11,647 bases of DNA from Acidobacteriota bacterium (GCA_030610025.1 JAUWSP010000035.1:1-11647); one strand, 5' to 3'; shown: positions 1 to 7,290, numbered from the stretch's first letter. The notes: generated from the letters alone by a model not told the origin. Numbers and translations are program-made.

Positions 1-81
1 CAAGTAGGCGACCCCGTCTCGTACCTCGTAGCCGACGAGAGTTGGGTCGTTGGTGGTTCCTTCAGCGTCAGACTGAGCCAT
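1..81 (-). CDS. Enoyl-CoA hydratase/isomerase (crotonase) family protein, N-terminal fragment
   Basis: Only the first 27 codons are present; the gene runs off the left edge. The translation starts MAQSDAEGTTNDPTLVGYEV and continues RDGVAYL. A 'YEVRDGVAYL' strand just after the start is typical of crotonase-family proteins, where it normally leads into a T-L-N-R-P motif that would lie outside the window. Crotonases hydrate or isomerise acyl-CoA thioesters, for example in beta-oxidation. The ATG at 81-79 has a good Shine-Dalgarno: the complement of 87-92 reads GGAGGA, five bases before the start. The gene is divergent from the gene at 284. The reading frame and start are well supported; the family call rests on about ten residues, and the substrate cannot be judged. 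Confidence 0.6.
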   Translation of the reverse strand, partial: MAQSDAEGTTNDPTLVGYEVRDGVAYL

Positions 82-117
82 AGTCGTCCTCCAGTTGCAA
101 TTGGGGTGACGGAATGA

Positions 118-133
118 AGCGGGTCGCCCCGCT
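118..133 (-). other. GNRA-capped hairpin in the leader of the left-edge gene
   Basis: A perfect 6-bp inverted repeat (AGCGGG / CCCGCT) encloses four bases. Read on the minus strand the loop is GCGA, a GNRA tetraloop, giving a stable RNA hairpin about 37 nt upstream of the minus-strand start at 81. No T-run follows on either strand, so it is not a standard intrinsic terminator. It could stabilise the leader or be incidental. Confidence 0.35.
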
Positions 134-156
134 AAGGATTCGCCTCGGTCGGTTAT

Positions 157-185
157 TGTTGCACGTGCCTCCGAGGCTAGCAACA
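157..185. promoter_or_regulatory. Nested dyad in the divergent intergenic region, overlapping a possible minus-strand promoter
   Basis: Outer arms TGTTGC (157-162) and GCAACA (180-185) enclose a second inverted repeat, GCCT (167-170) and AGGC (174-177). The two dyads are offset by one base. On the minus strand the same stretch gives a weak promoter match, TTGCTA (183-178) then 17 bases then AACAAT (160-155), each element 4 of 6 to consensus. A dyad over a promoter is what an operator looks like, but no regulator gene is nearby. This is an inference from pattern only. Confidence 0.3.
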
Positions 186-216
186 GATGGCCTCGACGGC
201 TACCGATGGATCGAGG

Positions 217-246
217 TTGCCCTGGAGCCGTCGGAATCTTTAGAAT
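217..246 (+). promoter_or_regulatory. Putative sigma-70-type promoter for the gene at 284
   Basis: TTGCCC (217-222, 4 of 6 to TTGACA), an 18-base spacer and TAGAAT (241-246, 5 of 6 to TATAAT). Transcription would start near 252-254, leaving a leader of about 30 nt before the ATG at 284. The site lies inside the longer open frame that begins at ATG 206, so it argues against that upstream start. Confidence 0.4.
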
Positions 247-283
247 TTGCTCTTTCGAGCATGTCTCGCTGACGGCCACTCGG

Positions 284-1021
284 ATGATCACGGGCTACAA
301 CACCGACGTCCCCCACGCCGACGTGGTCTTTCACGTTCAGACCGAGGACAAGGGACTGGCCAGCGCTTTCATCGAAAGCCTGGTCTATGTTGGTGGTCAG
401 ATTCTGGCCAAGAAGAGAACCAGTTACAAGAGCGCCCTCGACTCCGGGGAGGGCAAGAAGCGAATCGTCGAGCTGATGGACCAACAGCATCGACTGACAA
501 TCGCCGAGATTCAGAGTGGCAAGTACGACAACCAGGTCCCGGGTGCCAAGGCAGCCGAGTCCTCGATGGGCGCGGGAGATTTCCTGGAGGAGCCGACAGC
601 GACCCCCGAGGTGAAGGTGGAGCACCTGTCGGCGCCCGAGCCGACTGCCCGAGTCGACGCTCCGGTCGGTGAGAGTCAGACCCTCGACCAGATCATCATG
701 GACTACCTCAATTCGGAGTCCGAGCAGGAGGCTCTGATCCTGATGATGGATTCGGATCACGAGTTCGCACTCGGTGAAACCGTGGCGCTGCACTTTCGCA
801 CCAAAGGTAGCCTCAGCGGGCAGGCCGTTCCGGGCACGCGCATCTCGATCAAGATGATCTCGACCGTGGTCGAGCCGGCAACCCTGGCGCAGGGCGAGAC
901 CGACGGTAGTGGTGAGCTGCGGTTGTCGGTCGCGATCCCCGCCTTGCAGCGCGGCAGCAGCGCCCTGATCGTGACCGCCAGCAGTGCCATCGGTACCGCC
1001 GAGATCAAGCAACTGCTATAG
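284..1021 (+). CDS. Uncharacterised two-part protein: conserved-looking N-terminal module plus probable Ig-like C-terminal domain
   Basis: The protein has 245 residues and no function I can name. The N-terminal part (about 1-85) begins MITGYNTDVPHADVVFHVQT and includes 'LVYVGGQILAKKRTSY' and 'MDQQHRLTIAEIQSGKYDN'. I recall similar hypothetical proteins with a GYNTD...HVQTED opening in Acidobacteriota and some other phyla. A low-complexity acidic/proline linker follows (about 88-135). The C-terminal part (about 155-245) looks like a beta-sandwich: 'LGETVALHFRTKG', 'GTRISIKMIS', a 'TDGSGELRLSV' turn and a final strand 'SALIVTASS'. That pattern resembles bacterial Ig-like or carboxypeptidase-regulatory-like domains. 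There is no signal peptide or membrane segment, so it is probably cytoplasmic. The frame is open back to ATG 206, but the 26 extra residues look unlike the family opening and overlap a promoter-like site, so I start at 284. Its Shine-Dalgarno is poor. Confidence 0.7.
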   Translation: MITGYNTDVPHADVVFHVQTEDKGLASAFIESLVYVGGQILAKKRTSYKSALDSGEGKKRIVELMDQQHRLTIAEIQSGKYDNQVPGAKAAESSMGAGDFLEEPTATPEVKVEHLSAPEPTARVDAPVGESQTLDQIIMDYLNSESEQEALILMMDSDHEFALGETVALHFRTKGSLSGQAVPGTRISIKMISTVVEPATLAQGETDGSGELRLSVAIPALQRGSSALIVTASSAIGTAEIKQLL

Positions 1022-1058
1022 GTGGAGGAGCACCGAATATAGGTGGAGGAGCACCGAA
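1017..1058 (+). repeat. Perfect 21-bp tandem duplication spanning a stop codon
   Basis: Two identical, directly adjacent 21-bp units (1017-1037 and 1038-1058). Each begins TATAGG and ends GCACCGAA. The first copy contains the TAG stop of the 284-1021 gene (1019-1021). Because 21 is a multiple of three, the second copy supplies a second in-frame TAG at 1040-1042. This looks like a recent tandem duplication. Confidence 0.9.
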
Positions 1059-1064
1059 CGGTAC

Positions 1065-1085
1065 CTCTCGCCTTGGCGTCGAGAG
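1065..1085 (+). other. Inverted repeat just upstream of the tRNA promoter -10
   Basis: CTCTCG (1065-1070) and CGAGAG (1080-1085) form a 6-bp stem; CGCC/GGCG (1069-1072 / 1075-1078) forms an alternative inner dyad. No T-run follows, so it is not a classical terminator for the upstream gene. It sits where the -35 element of the tRNA promoter would be, so an operator or a chance palindrome are also possible. Confidence 0.3.
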
Positions 1086-1089
1086 CGTG

Positions 1090-1095
1090 TATAAT
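1090..1095 (+). promoter_or_regulatory. -10 element of the tRNA-Lys promoter
   Basis: A perfect TATAAT sits 11 bases before the mature 5' end of tRNA-Lys. It is followed by CCCCCG, a GC-rich discriminator of the kind linked to stringent control at stable-RNA promoters in well-studied bacteria. No good -35 lies at 16-18 bases; the nearest TTG-like hexamer (TTGGCG, 1073-1078) leaves only 11 bases. The predicted start is near 1101-1102, so the leader would be very short. Confidence 0.55.
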
Positions 1096-1106
1096 CCCCC
1101 GTTCGA

Positions 1107-1182
1107 GGGCCGCTAGCTCAACTGGCAGAGCAGCAGACTCTTAATCTGCGGGTTCGGGGTTCGAGTCCCTGGCGGCTCACCA
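1107..1182 (+). tRNA. tRNA-Lys (anticodon CUU)
   Basis: A full cloverleaf can be folded by eye. The acceptor stem is 1107-1113 with 1172-1178 (one G-U pair). The D arm is GCTC/GAGC (1116-1119 / 1128-1131). The anticodon stem GCAGA/TCTGC encloses the loop CTCTTAA with anticodon CTT at 1140-1142, which reads lysine AAG. The T arm has loop TTCGAGT. The discriminator is A1179 and CCA is encoded (1180-1182). It lies 54 bases upstream of tRNA-Leu and is probably on the same primary transcript. Confidence 0.96.
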
Positions 1183-1236
1183 GCCTTTGATATCTCTCCC
1201 CGGTGCTTCAGCATCGCCAGTCCGGAAGAGCTCGGT

Positions 1237-1322
1237 GCGAAAGTGGCGGAATTGGTAGACTCGCTAGATTTAGGATCTAGTCCCGAAAAGGGGTGGGGGT
1301 TCGAGTCCCCCCTTTCGCACCA
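1237..1322 (+). tRNA. tRNA-Leu (anticodon UAG)
   Basis: A class II tRNA of 86 nt. Acceptor GCGAAAG (1237-1243) pairs with CTTTCGC (1312-1318), followed by A1319 and an encoded CCA (1320-1322). The anticodon stem CTAGA/TCTAG (1264-1268 / 1276-1280) holds loop TTTAGGA with anticodon TAG at 1271-1273, which reads leucine CUA and, by wobble, other CUN codons. A long variable arm (from 1281, TCCCG AAAA GGGG) is as expected for leucine tRNAs. It ends 54 bases before the tig start; a tRNA-Leu next to tig is a familiar arrangement in several phyla. Confidence 0.96.
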
Positions 1323-1376
1323 TATCGTTGACCTCCGGCTTCCTTCAGCCATCGCCAGAAAGGACCTCCTGTTCCC

Positions 1377-2684
1377 GTGAGTGTCGTGCTATCCATCGAA
1401 GACGTCGGACCCTGCCGGAAACAGCTCAAGGTCGAAGTTCCGGCGCCAGCGGTCGAAGCCGAGTCGAACCGTGTTATCGACGAGTATCGAAAGCATGCCA
1501 AGCTACCAGGCTTCCGCAAGGGTAAGGTGCCAACCAACCTGGTCAAGCAGAAGTTCCAGAAGGAGATCGAGCAGGATGTCGTCGAGCGGCTCCTGCCACG
1601 CTACTGGAAGCAGGCCGAGGCCGAGGCCGAGCTGGATCCTCTGATGCCTCCGAGCGTCGACGAGGTCGACTTTCAACCTGGCACGGCTCTGACCTTCGTG
1701 GCCTCGGTCGATATTCGACCCGAGATAGAGCTGGGTAGCCTCGAGGACTTCGAGCTGCCGGAGTTGGAGACCGAACCCACCGAGGAAGAGGTCGAGCAGG
1801 CACTCGAGGACATGCGTCGAGCGGTTGCTGAGTGGGTGGCAGCCGACAGGGTAGCAGCGATCGGCGATCTGGTGGCCGGCAAGCTCACTCAGCTCGACCC
1901 TGAGACAGGAGAGCCCGGGGCGGAGAAGCCGTTCAGCTTCGAGGTCGGCGACCCCCAGGTTTGGGAGGAGCTTACCCGGGAGGTTACCGGCAAGGAGGCT
2001 GGTCAGCAGGCTGAGTTCGTCCGCCAGGAGGGTGAGGGCGATGACGCGGTCAACCGAAGCTTCCGGGTGTTGATCGAAGCCGTCCGCGAGCGGGACCTCC
2101 CCGATCTGGATGATTCCCTTGCGGCTCGCTTTGGCGATTACGCCGACGTGACGGCTCTGCGCCACGGGGCACGAGGAGAGCTCAGGCGGGGCAAGGTGTC
2201 GGAGCGGCTCCAGCAGCGTGAGCGAGCGATGTTGGATCAGTTGCTCGAACGCCAGCCCCTGGCACTTCCGCAGGGTGTCGTGGACAGCGAGGTCGAGGGA
2301 ATGCTCAAGGAGTATGCTCAGAGCCTGGCCGGCCAGGGGGTGGATCTGGAAAAGACCGATCTCGACTGGCAGGGCATGGCCGAACAGATCCGCCCACAGG
2401 CCGAGCGCCGGGTCCACGCCCGATTGTTGCTCGACGCCATCGCCTCTCAGGAGGAGATCGAGGTGGGCGAAGAGGATTTCGAGGCCGCTCTAGCCGCGAT
2501 CGGAAGGGCCCAGGGCCAAAGCGCAGTGAACGTCCGGCAGGCTTTGGACAGGTCTGGCAACCTGGCCGGTTTCAGGGCCCAGCTCGGCAGGGAGAAAGCT
2601 ATCAAGCGCCTCCTCGGGGAAGAATCCGACGAGCCGCCGGGCGATACCCGAGAATCCGACACTGAATCCGAGAACGACAGTTGA
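1377..2684 (+). CDS. tig: Trigger factor, ribosome-associated chaperone
   Basis: Trigger factor (435 aa, normal length) docks at the ribosomal exit tunnel and shields nascent chains. The N-terminal ribosome-binding domain carries the signature GFRKG at 45-49 within LPGFRKGKVP. A middle region (about 160-240) stands in the place of the FKBP-type PPIase domain and ends in RERDLPDL, the usual junction to the C-terminal chaperone arms (about 240-410). The middle region lacks most aromatic residues I would expect in an active FKBP pocket, so prolyl isomerase activity is doubtful. The last 20 or so residues are acidic and probably disordered. The start is GTG 1377, with AAGGA about 12 bases upstream; a second in-frame GTG at 1386 is less likely. 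The gene follows the two tRNAs and precedes clpP by 20 bases. Confidence 0.95.
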   Translation: MSVVLSIEDVGPCRKQLKVEVPAPAVEAESNRVIDEYRKHAKLPGFRKGKVPTNLVKQKFQKEIEQDVVERLLPRYWKQAEAEAELDPLMPPSVDEVDFQPGTALTFVASVDIRPEIELGSLEDFELPELETEPTEEEVEQALEDMRRAVAEWVAADRVAAIGDLVAGKLTQLDPETGEPGAEKPFSFEVGDPQVWEELTREVTGKEAGQQAEFVRQEGEGDDAVNRSFRVLIEAVRERDLPDLDDSLAARFGDYADVTALRHGARGELRRGKVSERLQQRERAMLDQLLERQPLALPQGVVDSEVEGMLKEYAQSLAGQGVDLEKTDLDWQGMAEQIRPQAERRVHARLLLDAIASQEEIEVGEEDFEAALAAIGRAQGQSAVNVRQALDRSGNLAGFRAQLGREKAIKRLLGEESDEPPGDTRESDTESENDS

Positions 2685-2704
2685 CTTGAACGGAGTCGAA
2701 AACC

Positions 2705-3295
2705 ATGCTGATTCCCATGGTCGTAGAACAGACCAACCGAGGCGAACGAGCCTACGATATCTACTCTCGCCTGCTGAAAGACAACATCATCTTTTTGGGT
2801 CGTCCGATCGACGACGATGTGTCGAACCTGATCATCGCTCAGATGCTCTTCCTCGAGGCTGAGAATCCGGAGAAGGACATTGCCATCTATGTCAACTCCC
2901 CAGGGGGTTCCATCACGGCAGGGCTGGCGATCTACGACACGATGCAGTACATCCGGCCCGACGTATCGACGCTCTGCGTCGGGCAAGCGGCCTCCATGGC
3001 GGCGATTCTTCTGGCGGCAGGTACCCCAGGTAAAAGGTCGGTGCTTCCCAACAGCCGGGTCCTGATCCATCAGCCGCTACTGTACGGGCTACAGGGCCAG
3101 CAGACCGACATCGACATTCATGCCAAGGATCTGCTGCGCATGCGCTCGAGAATCGAGGAGATCCTGGCCCAACACTCAGGCAAGACGGTGGAGCAGATTC
3201 ACCTCGACACCGAGCGCGACAAGATCCTGTCGGCGCCCGATGCCGTGGAGTATGGTCTCGCCGATCAGGTCATGGATCGTCGACCTGCGTTCTGA
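2705..3295 (+). CDS. clpP: ATP-dependent Clp protease, proteolytic subunit
   Basis: ClpP (196 aa) is the serine-protease barrel that degrades substrates unfolded by ClpX or ClpA/C. The catalytic triad is visible: Ser97 in GQAASMAA, His122 in LIHQPL and Asp172 in DTERD. The N-terminus ([20 protein letters not shown]) is the segment that forms the axial loops, and there is little or no propeptide. The motif NSPGGS (64-69) shapes the oxyanion region. The handle segment reads [11 protein letters not shown], one residue longer than in E. coli, a common variant. The ATG at 2705 has a modest GGAG (2692-2695). The gene is 20 bases downstream of tig, so co-transcription is likely. It is separated from its partner clpX by 239 bases. 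Confidence 0.97.
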   Translation: MLIPMVVEQTNRGERAYDIYSRLLKDNIIFLGRPIDDDVSNLIIAQMLFLEAENPEKDIAIYVNSPGGSITAGLAIYDTMQYIRPDVSTLCVGQAASMAAILLAAGTPGKRSVLPNSRVLIHQPLLYGLQGQQTDIDIHAKDLLRMRSRIEEILAQHSGKTVEQIHLDTERDKILSAPDAVEYGLADQVMDRRPAF

Positions 3296-3342
3296 TTCAT
3301 AGGGAAATGCGTTTTGATGCATAAGGAGATTTGGGGCCGATC

Positions 3343-3351
3343 TGCTATCAT
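3343..3351 (+). promoter_or_regulatory. Possible extended -10 promoter upstream of clpX
   Basis: TGCTATCAT fits the extended -10 pattern (TG, one base, then TATCAT, 5 of 6 to consensus). No good -35 is found at 16-18 bases; TTGATG (3314-3319) is too far. If used, it leaves a leader of about 177 nt before clpX and would explain the wide clpP-clpX gap. The rest of the gap (3296-3534) holds no convincing ORF. Confidence 0.3.
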
Positions 3352-3487
3352 TCGGTCAGAAGAAGCACGGCGGTAGGCGCAATCTGCCGCGGGGTCTTGC
3401 GAAGGTATGCGCAGGGCCGGTGGCATGGAATAGGGAGTCGAGAACGGATTGTTGTGGGTAGCGAGGGCTGAGGCGAGCTAGAACCAA

Positions 3488-3505
3488 CCGCGGTTTCGGC
3501 CGCGG
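3488..3505 (+). other. GC-rich hairpin in the clpX leader
   Basis: CCGCGG (3488-3493), a six-base loop TTTCGG and CCGCGG (3500-3505) form a stable stem about 20 bases upstream of the clpX Shine-Dalgarno (GGAGG, 3526-3530). It has no T-run. It could affect translation or stability of the clpX message, or be residual structure in a GC-rich leader. Confidence 0.4.
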
Positions 3506-3534
3506 GCGCCGACAAGACGCGTCCTGGAGGATCG

Positions 3535-4770
3535 ATGCCCAAGAAGGACAACAACGATGACACACTGCGGTGCTCGTTCTGTAACAAGAGCCAGCGCGAG
3601 GTGAAGAAGCTGATCGCGGGGCCGACGGTCTTCATCTGCGACGAGTGTGTCGACATCTGCCTGGACATCATCGCCGAGGATCGCCTTCTCGAGCAGCAGC
3701 AGGAGACCGCGCTGCCGAAGCCGAGGGAGATCGACGATTTCCTGGACGAGTATGTTGTCGATCAGGACATGGCCAAGAAGAAGCTCTCTGTGGCCGTCTA
3801 CAACCACTACAAGCGGATCGATTTCGTCGAAAAGGCGCGGAGCGAGGTCGAGCTCCAGAAATCCAATATCCTGCTGATCGGGCCGACCGGAACCGGCAAG
3901 ACACTCCTGGCTCAGACACTCGCCAAGCTGCTGTCGGTGCCTTTCACCATCGCCGATGCCACGACGCTGACCGAGGCCGGGTACGTCGGCGAGGATGTCG
4001 AGAACATCATTCTCAAGCTCTACCAGGCTTCGGGCAACGACAAGGAAAAGACGCAACGTGGGATCGTCTACATCGATGAGATCGATAAGATCGCCCGCAA
4101 GAGCGACAATCCATCGATTACTCGTGACGTTTCGGGCGAGGGCGTTCAGCAGGCGCTGCTCAAGATTCTCGAGGGCACTCTGTGCAACGTGCCGCCGCAG
4201 GGTGGGCGCAAGCATCCGCACCAGGAGTTTCTGCAGATCGACACCACCAACATCCTGTTCATTTGCGGCGGGGCATTTGTTGGCCTGGAAGAGCTGATCG
4301 AGCACCGGCTGAATGAGAAGACTCTGGGCTTCGGTGCCGAGATCAAGAGTCGCAAGGAGCGGCGGTCGAGTGACCTGCTACAGCACGTCACGCCAGAGGA
4401 TTTGATCAAGTACGGGCTGATACCTGAGTTCGTCGGTCGTTTGCCGGTTGTCGCAACGCTCGAAGACCTGGATGAGCACGCGCTGGTTCGGATCCTCACA
4501 GAGCCGAAGAACAGCTTGGTGCGTCAGTATCAGACGATGTTCGAGCTGGAGGATGTTGGGCTCCAGTTCACCGAAGGTGCCCTGAAGATGGTCGCGGCGG
4601 AGGCGACGAAACGCAATGTCGGCGCCCGTGGATTGAGGATCATTCTCGAAGAGCTGATGCTCGATCTGATGTACAACATCCCGTCAGAGCGGGATGTCAA
4701 AGACTGCCTGATCAACGAGGAGAGCGTGTTGAATCGGAAACAACCGGCTCCTCTCAAGAAAGCCGTTTAA
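3535..4770 (+). CDS. clpX: ATP-dependent Clp protease, ATPase and unfoldase subunit ClpX
   Basis: ClpX (411 aa) is a hexameric AAA+ unfoldase that recognises substrates and threads them into ClpP. The zinc-binding domain has Cys13, Cys16, Cys35 and Cys38. In the AAA+ module are Walker A GPTGTGKT (116-123), the pore-1 loop GYVG (149-152), Walker B ending in Asp181-Glu182, the RKH pore loop (225-227), sensor 1 around TTN (237-239), the arginine finger Arg302 in EFVGRLP and the sensor-2 GARGLR (363-368). The ClpP-docking loop is LGF (264-266), equivalent to the IGF loop of E. coli. All key residues are present. The ATG at 3535 has GGAGG four bases upstream. The gene may have its own promoter in the 239-base gap after clpP. 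Confidence 0.97.
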   Translation: MPKKDNNDDTLRCSFCNKSQREVKKLIAGPTVFICDECVDICLDIIAEDRLLEQQQETALPKPREIDDFLDEYVVDQDMAKKKLSVAVYNHYKRIDFVEKARSEVELQKSNILLIGPTGTGKTLLAQTLAKLLSVPFTIADATTLTEAGYVGEDVENIILKLYQASGNDKEKTQRGIVYIDEIDKIARKSDNPSITRDVSGEGVQQALLKILEGTLCNVPPQGGRKHPHQEFLQIDTTNILFICGGAFVGLEELIEHRLNEKTLGFGAEIKSRKERRSSDLLQHVTPEDLIKYGLIPEFVGRLPVVATLEDLDEHALVRILTEPKNSLVRQYQTMFELEDVGLQFTEGALKMVAAEATKRNVGARGLRIILEELMLDLMYNIPSERDVKDCLINEESVLNRKQPAPLKKAV

Positions 4771-4780
4771 GAAAGCCGGC

Positions 4781-4795
4781 GAGCCTGATAGGCTC
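4781..4795 (+). other. Small hairpin after clpX
   Basis: GAGCCT (4781-4786) and AGGCTC (4790-4795) pair over a three-base loop, 11 bases after the clpX stop. The following bases are TAGAGCGG with no T-run, so termination by this structure would be weak at best. It lies in the 90-base gap before lon and could be an mRNA-processing or attenuation element. Confidence 0.3.
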
Positions 4796-4860
4796 TAGAG
4801 CGGAACACCTCCGACTCGATCGGCTCCCCATAAATCGAGGCAAACTTGTAGTTGGCGAGC

Positions 4861-7290
4861 ATGAGCTCAACCTTTATCACTACCCATAAGATGCGACTGC
4901 CGGTTGTTCCCCTGCGCGACATGGTGGTTTTTCCACACATGATGGCGCCGTTCATCATTGGGCGAGAACAATCGGTCAAGGCTCTCGAGTACAGTCTTCT
5001 CGAGGCTGACAAGTCGATTTTCCTGGTGGCCCAGCTCGATCCCAAGGTGGACGAGCCGGAGCGGCAGGACATGTACGACATCGGGGTCGTCGCCCAGGTC
5101 GTGCAGAATCTCAAGCTCCCGAATGGCAATGTGAAGGTCATGGTGGAAGGCGTCCAGCGGGCCAGGCTCATCGATCTGGAAGAGGAAGCCGGCACCTTGT
5201 TCGCCGAGGTCGAGGCCTACGACATCGAGTTTCCCACCGACGAAAAGGTGGAGGCCTACATCAACAAGGTGCTTGGAGTCTTCGAGCAGTATGCCAAGGT
5301 CTCTCATCATCTGGCCTTCGAAGGTCTGGTCTCGACCATCAAGCTCGACAATGCCGACCAGTTCACCGACCAGCTTGCCGCCCATCTCATGGTCTCGACG
5401 GCTGAGAAGCAGACGCTGCTCGAGGTCCTGAACCCCTATGAGCGCTTGCAGAGGATGAACGATCTACTCGACGTGGAGCTCGAGAAGTTCAACATCGACA
5501 AGCGGATCAACGTCAGCGTCAAGAAGCAGATGGAAAAGGCCCAGAAGGAGTACTACCTCAACGAGAAGATCAAGGCCATCCATCAGGAGTTGGGGCGTAA
5601 GGACGATCGCTCAGACGAGATCGAAGAGCTCAAGGAGCGCCTCGAGGAGGCGGGCCTGCCCAAGGATGCGCGGGAGAAGGCCGACCAGGAGCTCAAGCGC
5701 CTGGAGGCCATGCCGCCAGTCTCGGCCGAAGCCACCGTGTCGAGAAACTACATCGACTGGCTCGTGAGTGTGCCATGGAAGAAGCGTAGCCGTGAGATCA
5801 AGGATCTGGATCGGGCCCAGCGCATCCTGGACGAGGATCACTATGGCCTGGAGAGGATCAAGGAGAGGATCCTGGAGTTCCTCGCCGTTCGCCAGTTGAC
5901 GCGGCAGACGCAAAGCTCGATCATCTGTTTCGTCGGCCCTCCAGGCGTCGGCAAGTCCTCCCTGGCCAAGTCCATCGCCCGAGCCACGGGACGCAAGTTC
6001 GTCCGCCTGTCTCTTGGTGGAGTGCGAGACGAAGCCGAAGTCCGAGGGCATCGCCGGACCTACATCGGTGCTTTTCCGGGTCAGATCATCCAGATGATGA
6101 AGAAGGCGGAGACGGTGAATCCCGTCTTCTTGCTGGACGAGATCGAGAAGATGTCGACGGACTTTCGTGGCGATCCATCTGCGGCGCTCCTCGAGGTCCT
6201 CGATCCGGATCAGAACGACTCGTTCCTGGATCACTACCTGGATGTCGAGTACGACCTCTCGAACGTGATGTTCATCGCCACCGCCAACATCAGCCACACC
6301 ATCCCTCCAGCTCTGTTGGACCGGATGGAGGTGATTCATCTGACCGGTTACACGCTCAACGAGAAGCTGGAGATCGCCAAGAGCTTCCTGATTCCGAAGC
6401 AGCTCAAGGCCCACGGTCTGGACGAGAAGGTGACCGTCTTCGAGGAAGACGGTGTCCAGACCCTGATCGAGAGCTACACGCGCGAGGCCGGTGTGCGGAA
6501 CCTGGAGAGAGAGATCGCCAAGGTCTGTCGCAAGGTGGCCCGAAGGATCGTCCAGCAGGGCAAGAAGAAGAAGGAGCGCGAGGCGCTTCGGATCACTTCG
6601 GATACCGTCTCCGACTACCTGGGCAAGATCAAGTTCCACCCCCGGCGGAAGAACGAGAAGTCGGAGGTCGGTGTGGCCACCGGACTGGCCTGGACCGAAG
6701 CGGGCGGCGAGTTGCTGGAGACCGAGGTCGGTCTGATGCCTGGCAAGGGCAAGCTGATCCTCACCGGCAAGCTGGGCGAGGTGATGCAGGAGTCGGCTCG
6801 AGCGGCGGTGTCCTATCTCAGGAGCCGGGCCGAGCTTCTGGGTGTCGAGCCGGACTTCAACGACAAGTACGATCTCCACATTCATGTGCCCGAAGGGGCG
6901 ATCCCGAAGGACGGTCCATCGGCGGGGATAACCATGGCCACGGCGCTGGTCTCGGCAGCCACCGGTGCGCCGGTGCGCAAGGATCTGGCGATGACCGGCG
7001 AGATCACCTTGAGAGGCAAGGTGCTGCCCGTGGGTGGGATCAAGCACAAGTTGTTGGCGGCCTATCGGGCAGACATCACCGAGTTGATCCTGCCGAAGCC
7101 GAATGAGAAAGATCTCGACGAGATTCCCGCCGAGGTGCGTGAGCGACTCGAGCTCCACCTGGTCGAGTCGATGGACGAGGTGCTGAGCCTGGCGCTCGAC
7201 GCAGATGCAGCGCCGGTGTCGAAAGGGGAATCAGGGTTCGAGGAACCGGCACCGGAGCCGCCTGCGCAGCCCGGACCGGTAGCCCATTGA
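4861..7290 (+). CDS. lon: ATP-dependent protease Lon
   Basis: Lon (809 aa from this start) degrades misfolded and regulatory proteins and is a single-chain AAA+ protease. The N-terminal LON substrate-binding domain begins at [20 protein letters not shown] and spans about 10-200. A helical, probably coiled-coil region follows (about 205-300). The AAA+ module has Walker A GPPGVGKS (359-366) and Walker B LLDE with Asp426-Glu427. The C-terminal S16 protease domain carries the catalytic Ser687 in DGPSAG and Lys730 in GGIKHK, 43 residues apart as in E. coli Lon. The tail after about 780 is a proline/acidic extension. I chose ATG 4861; an in-frame TTG at 4852 and ATG 4891 (just before RLPVVPLRD) are alternatives, and none has a strong Shine-Dalgarno. 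It lies 90 bases after clpX. Confidence 0.97.
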   Translation: MSSTFITTHKMRLPVVPLRDMVVFPHMMAPFIIGREQSVKALEYSLLEADKSIFLVAQLDPKVDEPERQDMYDIGVVAQVVQNLKLPNGNVKVMVEGVQRARLIDLEEEAGTLFAEVEAYDIEFPTDEKVEAYINKVLGVFEQYAKVSHHLAFEGLVSTIKLDNADQFTDQLAAHLMVSTAEKQTLLEVLNPYERLQRMNDLLDVELEKFNIDKRINVSVKKQMEKAQKEYYLNEKIKAIHQELGRKDDRSDEIEELKERLEEAGLPKDAREKADQELKRLEAMPPVSAEATVSRNYIDWLVSVPWKKRSREIKDLDRAQRILDEDHYGLERIKERILEFLAVRQLTRQTQSSIICFVGPPGVGKSSLAKSIARATGRKFVRLSLGGVRDEAEVRGHRRTYIGAFPGQIIQMMKKAETVNPVFLLDEIEKMSTDFRGDPSAALLEVLDPDQNDSFLDHYLDVEYDLSNVMFIATANISHTIPPALLDRMEVIHLTGYTLNEKLEIAKSFLIPKQLKAHGLDEKVTVFEEDGVQTLIESYTREAGVRNLEREIAKVCRKVARRIVQQGKKKKEREALRITSDTVSDYLGKIKFHPRRKNEKSEVGVATGLAWTEAGGELLETEVGLMPGKGKLILTGKLGEVMQESARAAVSYLRSRAELLGVEPDFNDKYDLHIHVPEGAIPKDGPSAGITMATALVSAATGAPVRKDLAMTGEITLRGKVLPVGGIKHKLLAAYRADITELILPKPNEKDLDEIPAEVRERLELHLVESMDEVLSLALDADAAPVSKGESGFEEPAPEPPAQPGPVAH

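Noticed and set aside
200..1012. A 270-codon minus-strand open frame opposite the unknown gene
   Set aside because: The plus-strand frame has domain-like strands, a sensible start with a promoter and the family-like opening. The minus frame is low-complexity with no recognisable motif.
1503..2417. A 304-codon minus-strand open frame opposite tig
   Set aside because: Same shadow effect; the plus strand encodes a clear trigger factor.
3266..3287. CAGGTC/GACCTG inverted repeat at the end of clpP, considered as a terminator
   Set aside because: It lies within coding sequence, the loop is 10 bases and no T-run follows.
3317..3376. A short plus-strand ORF (about 19 codons) in the clpP-clpX gap
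   Set aside because: No ribosome-binding site and no motif; such ORFs are expected by chance.
3348..3671. A 107-codon minus-strand frame covering the clpP-clpX gap
   Set aside because: It runs into the 5' part of clpX in antisense, has no Shine-Dalgarno I can defend and no recognisable motif.
5611..7158. A 515-codon open frame on the minus strand opposite lon
   Set aside because: It lies wholly inside lon, has no family resemblance and is rich in Leu, Gln, Arg and His, as expected for the antisense shadow of a biased high-GC gene.
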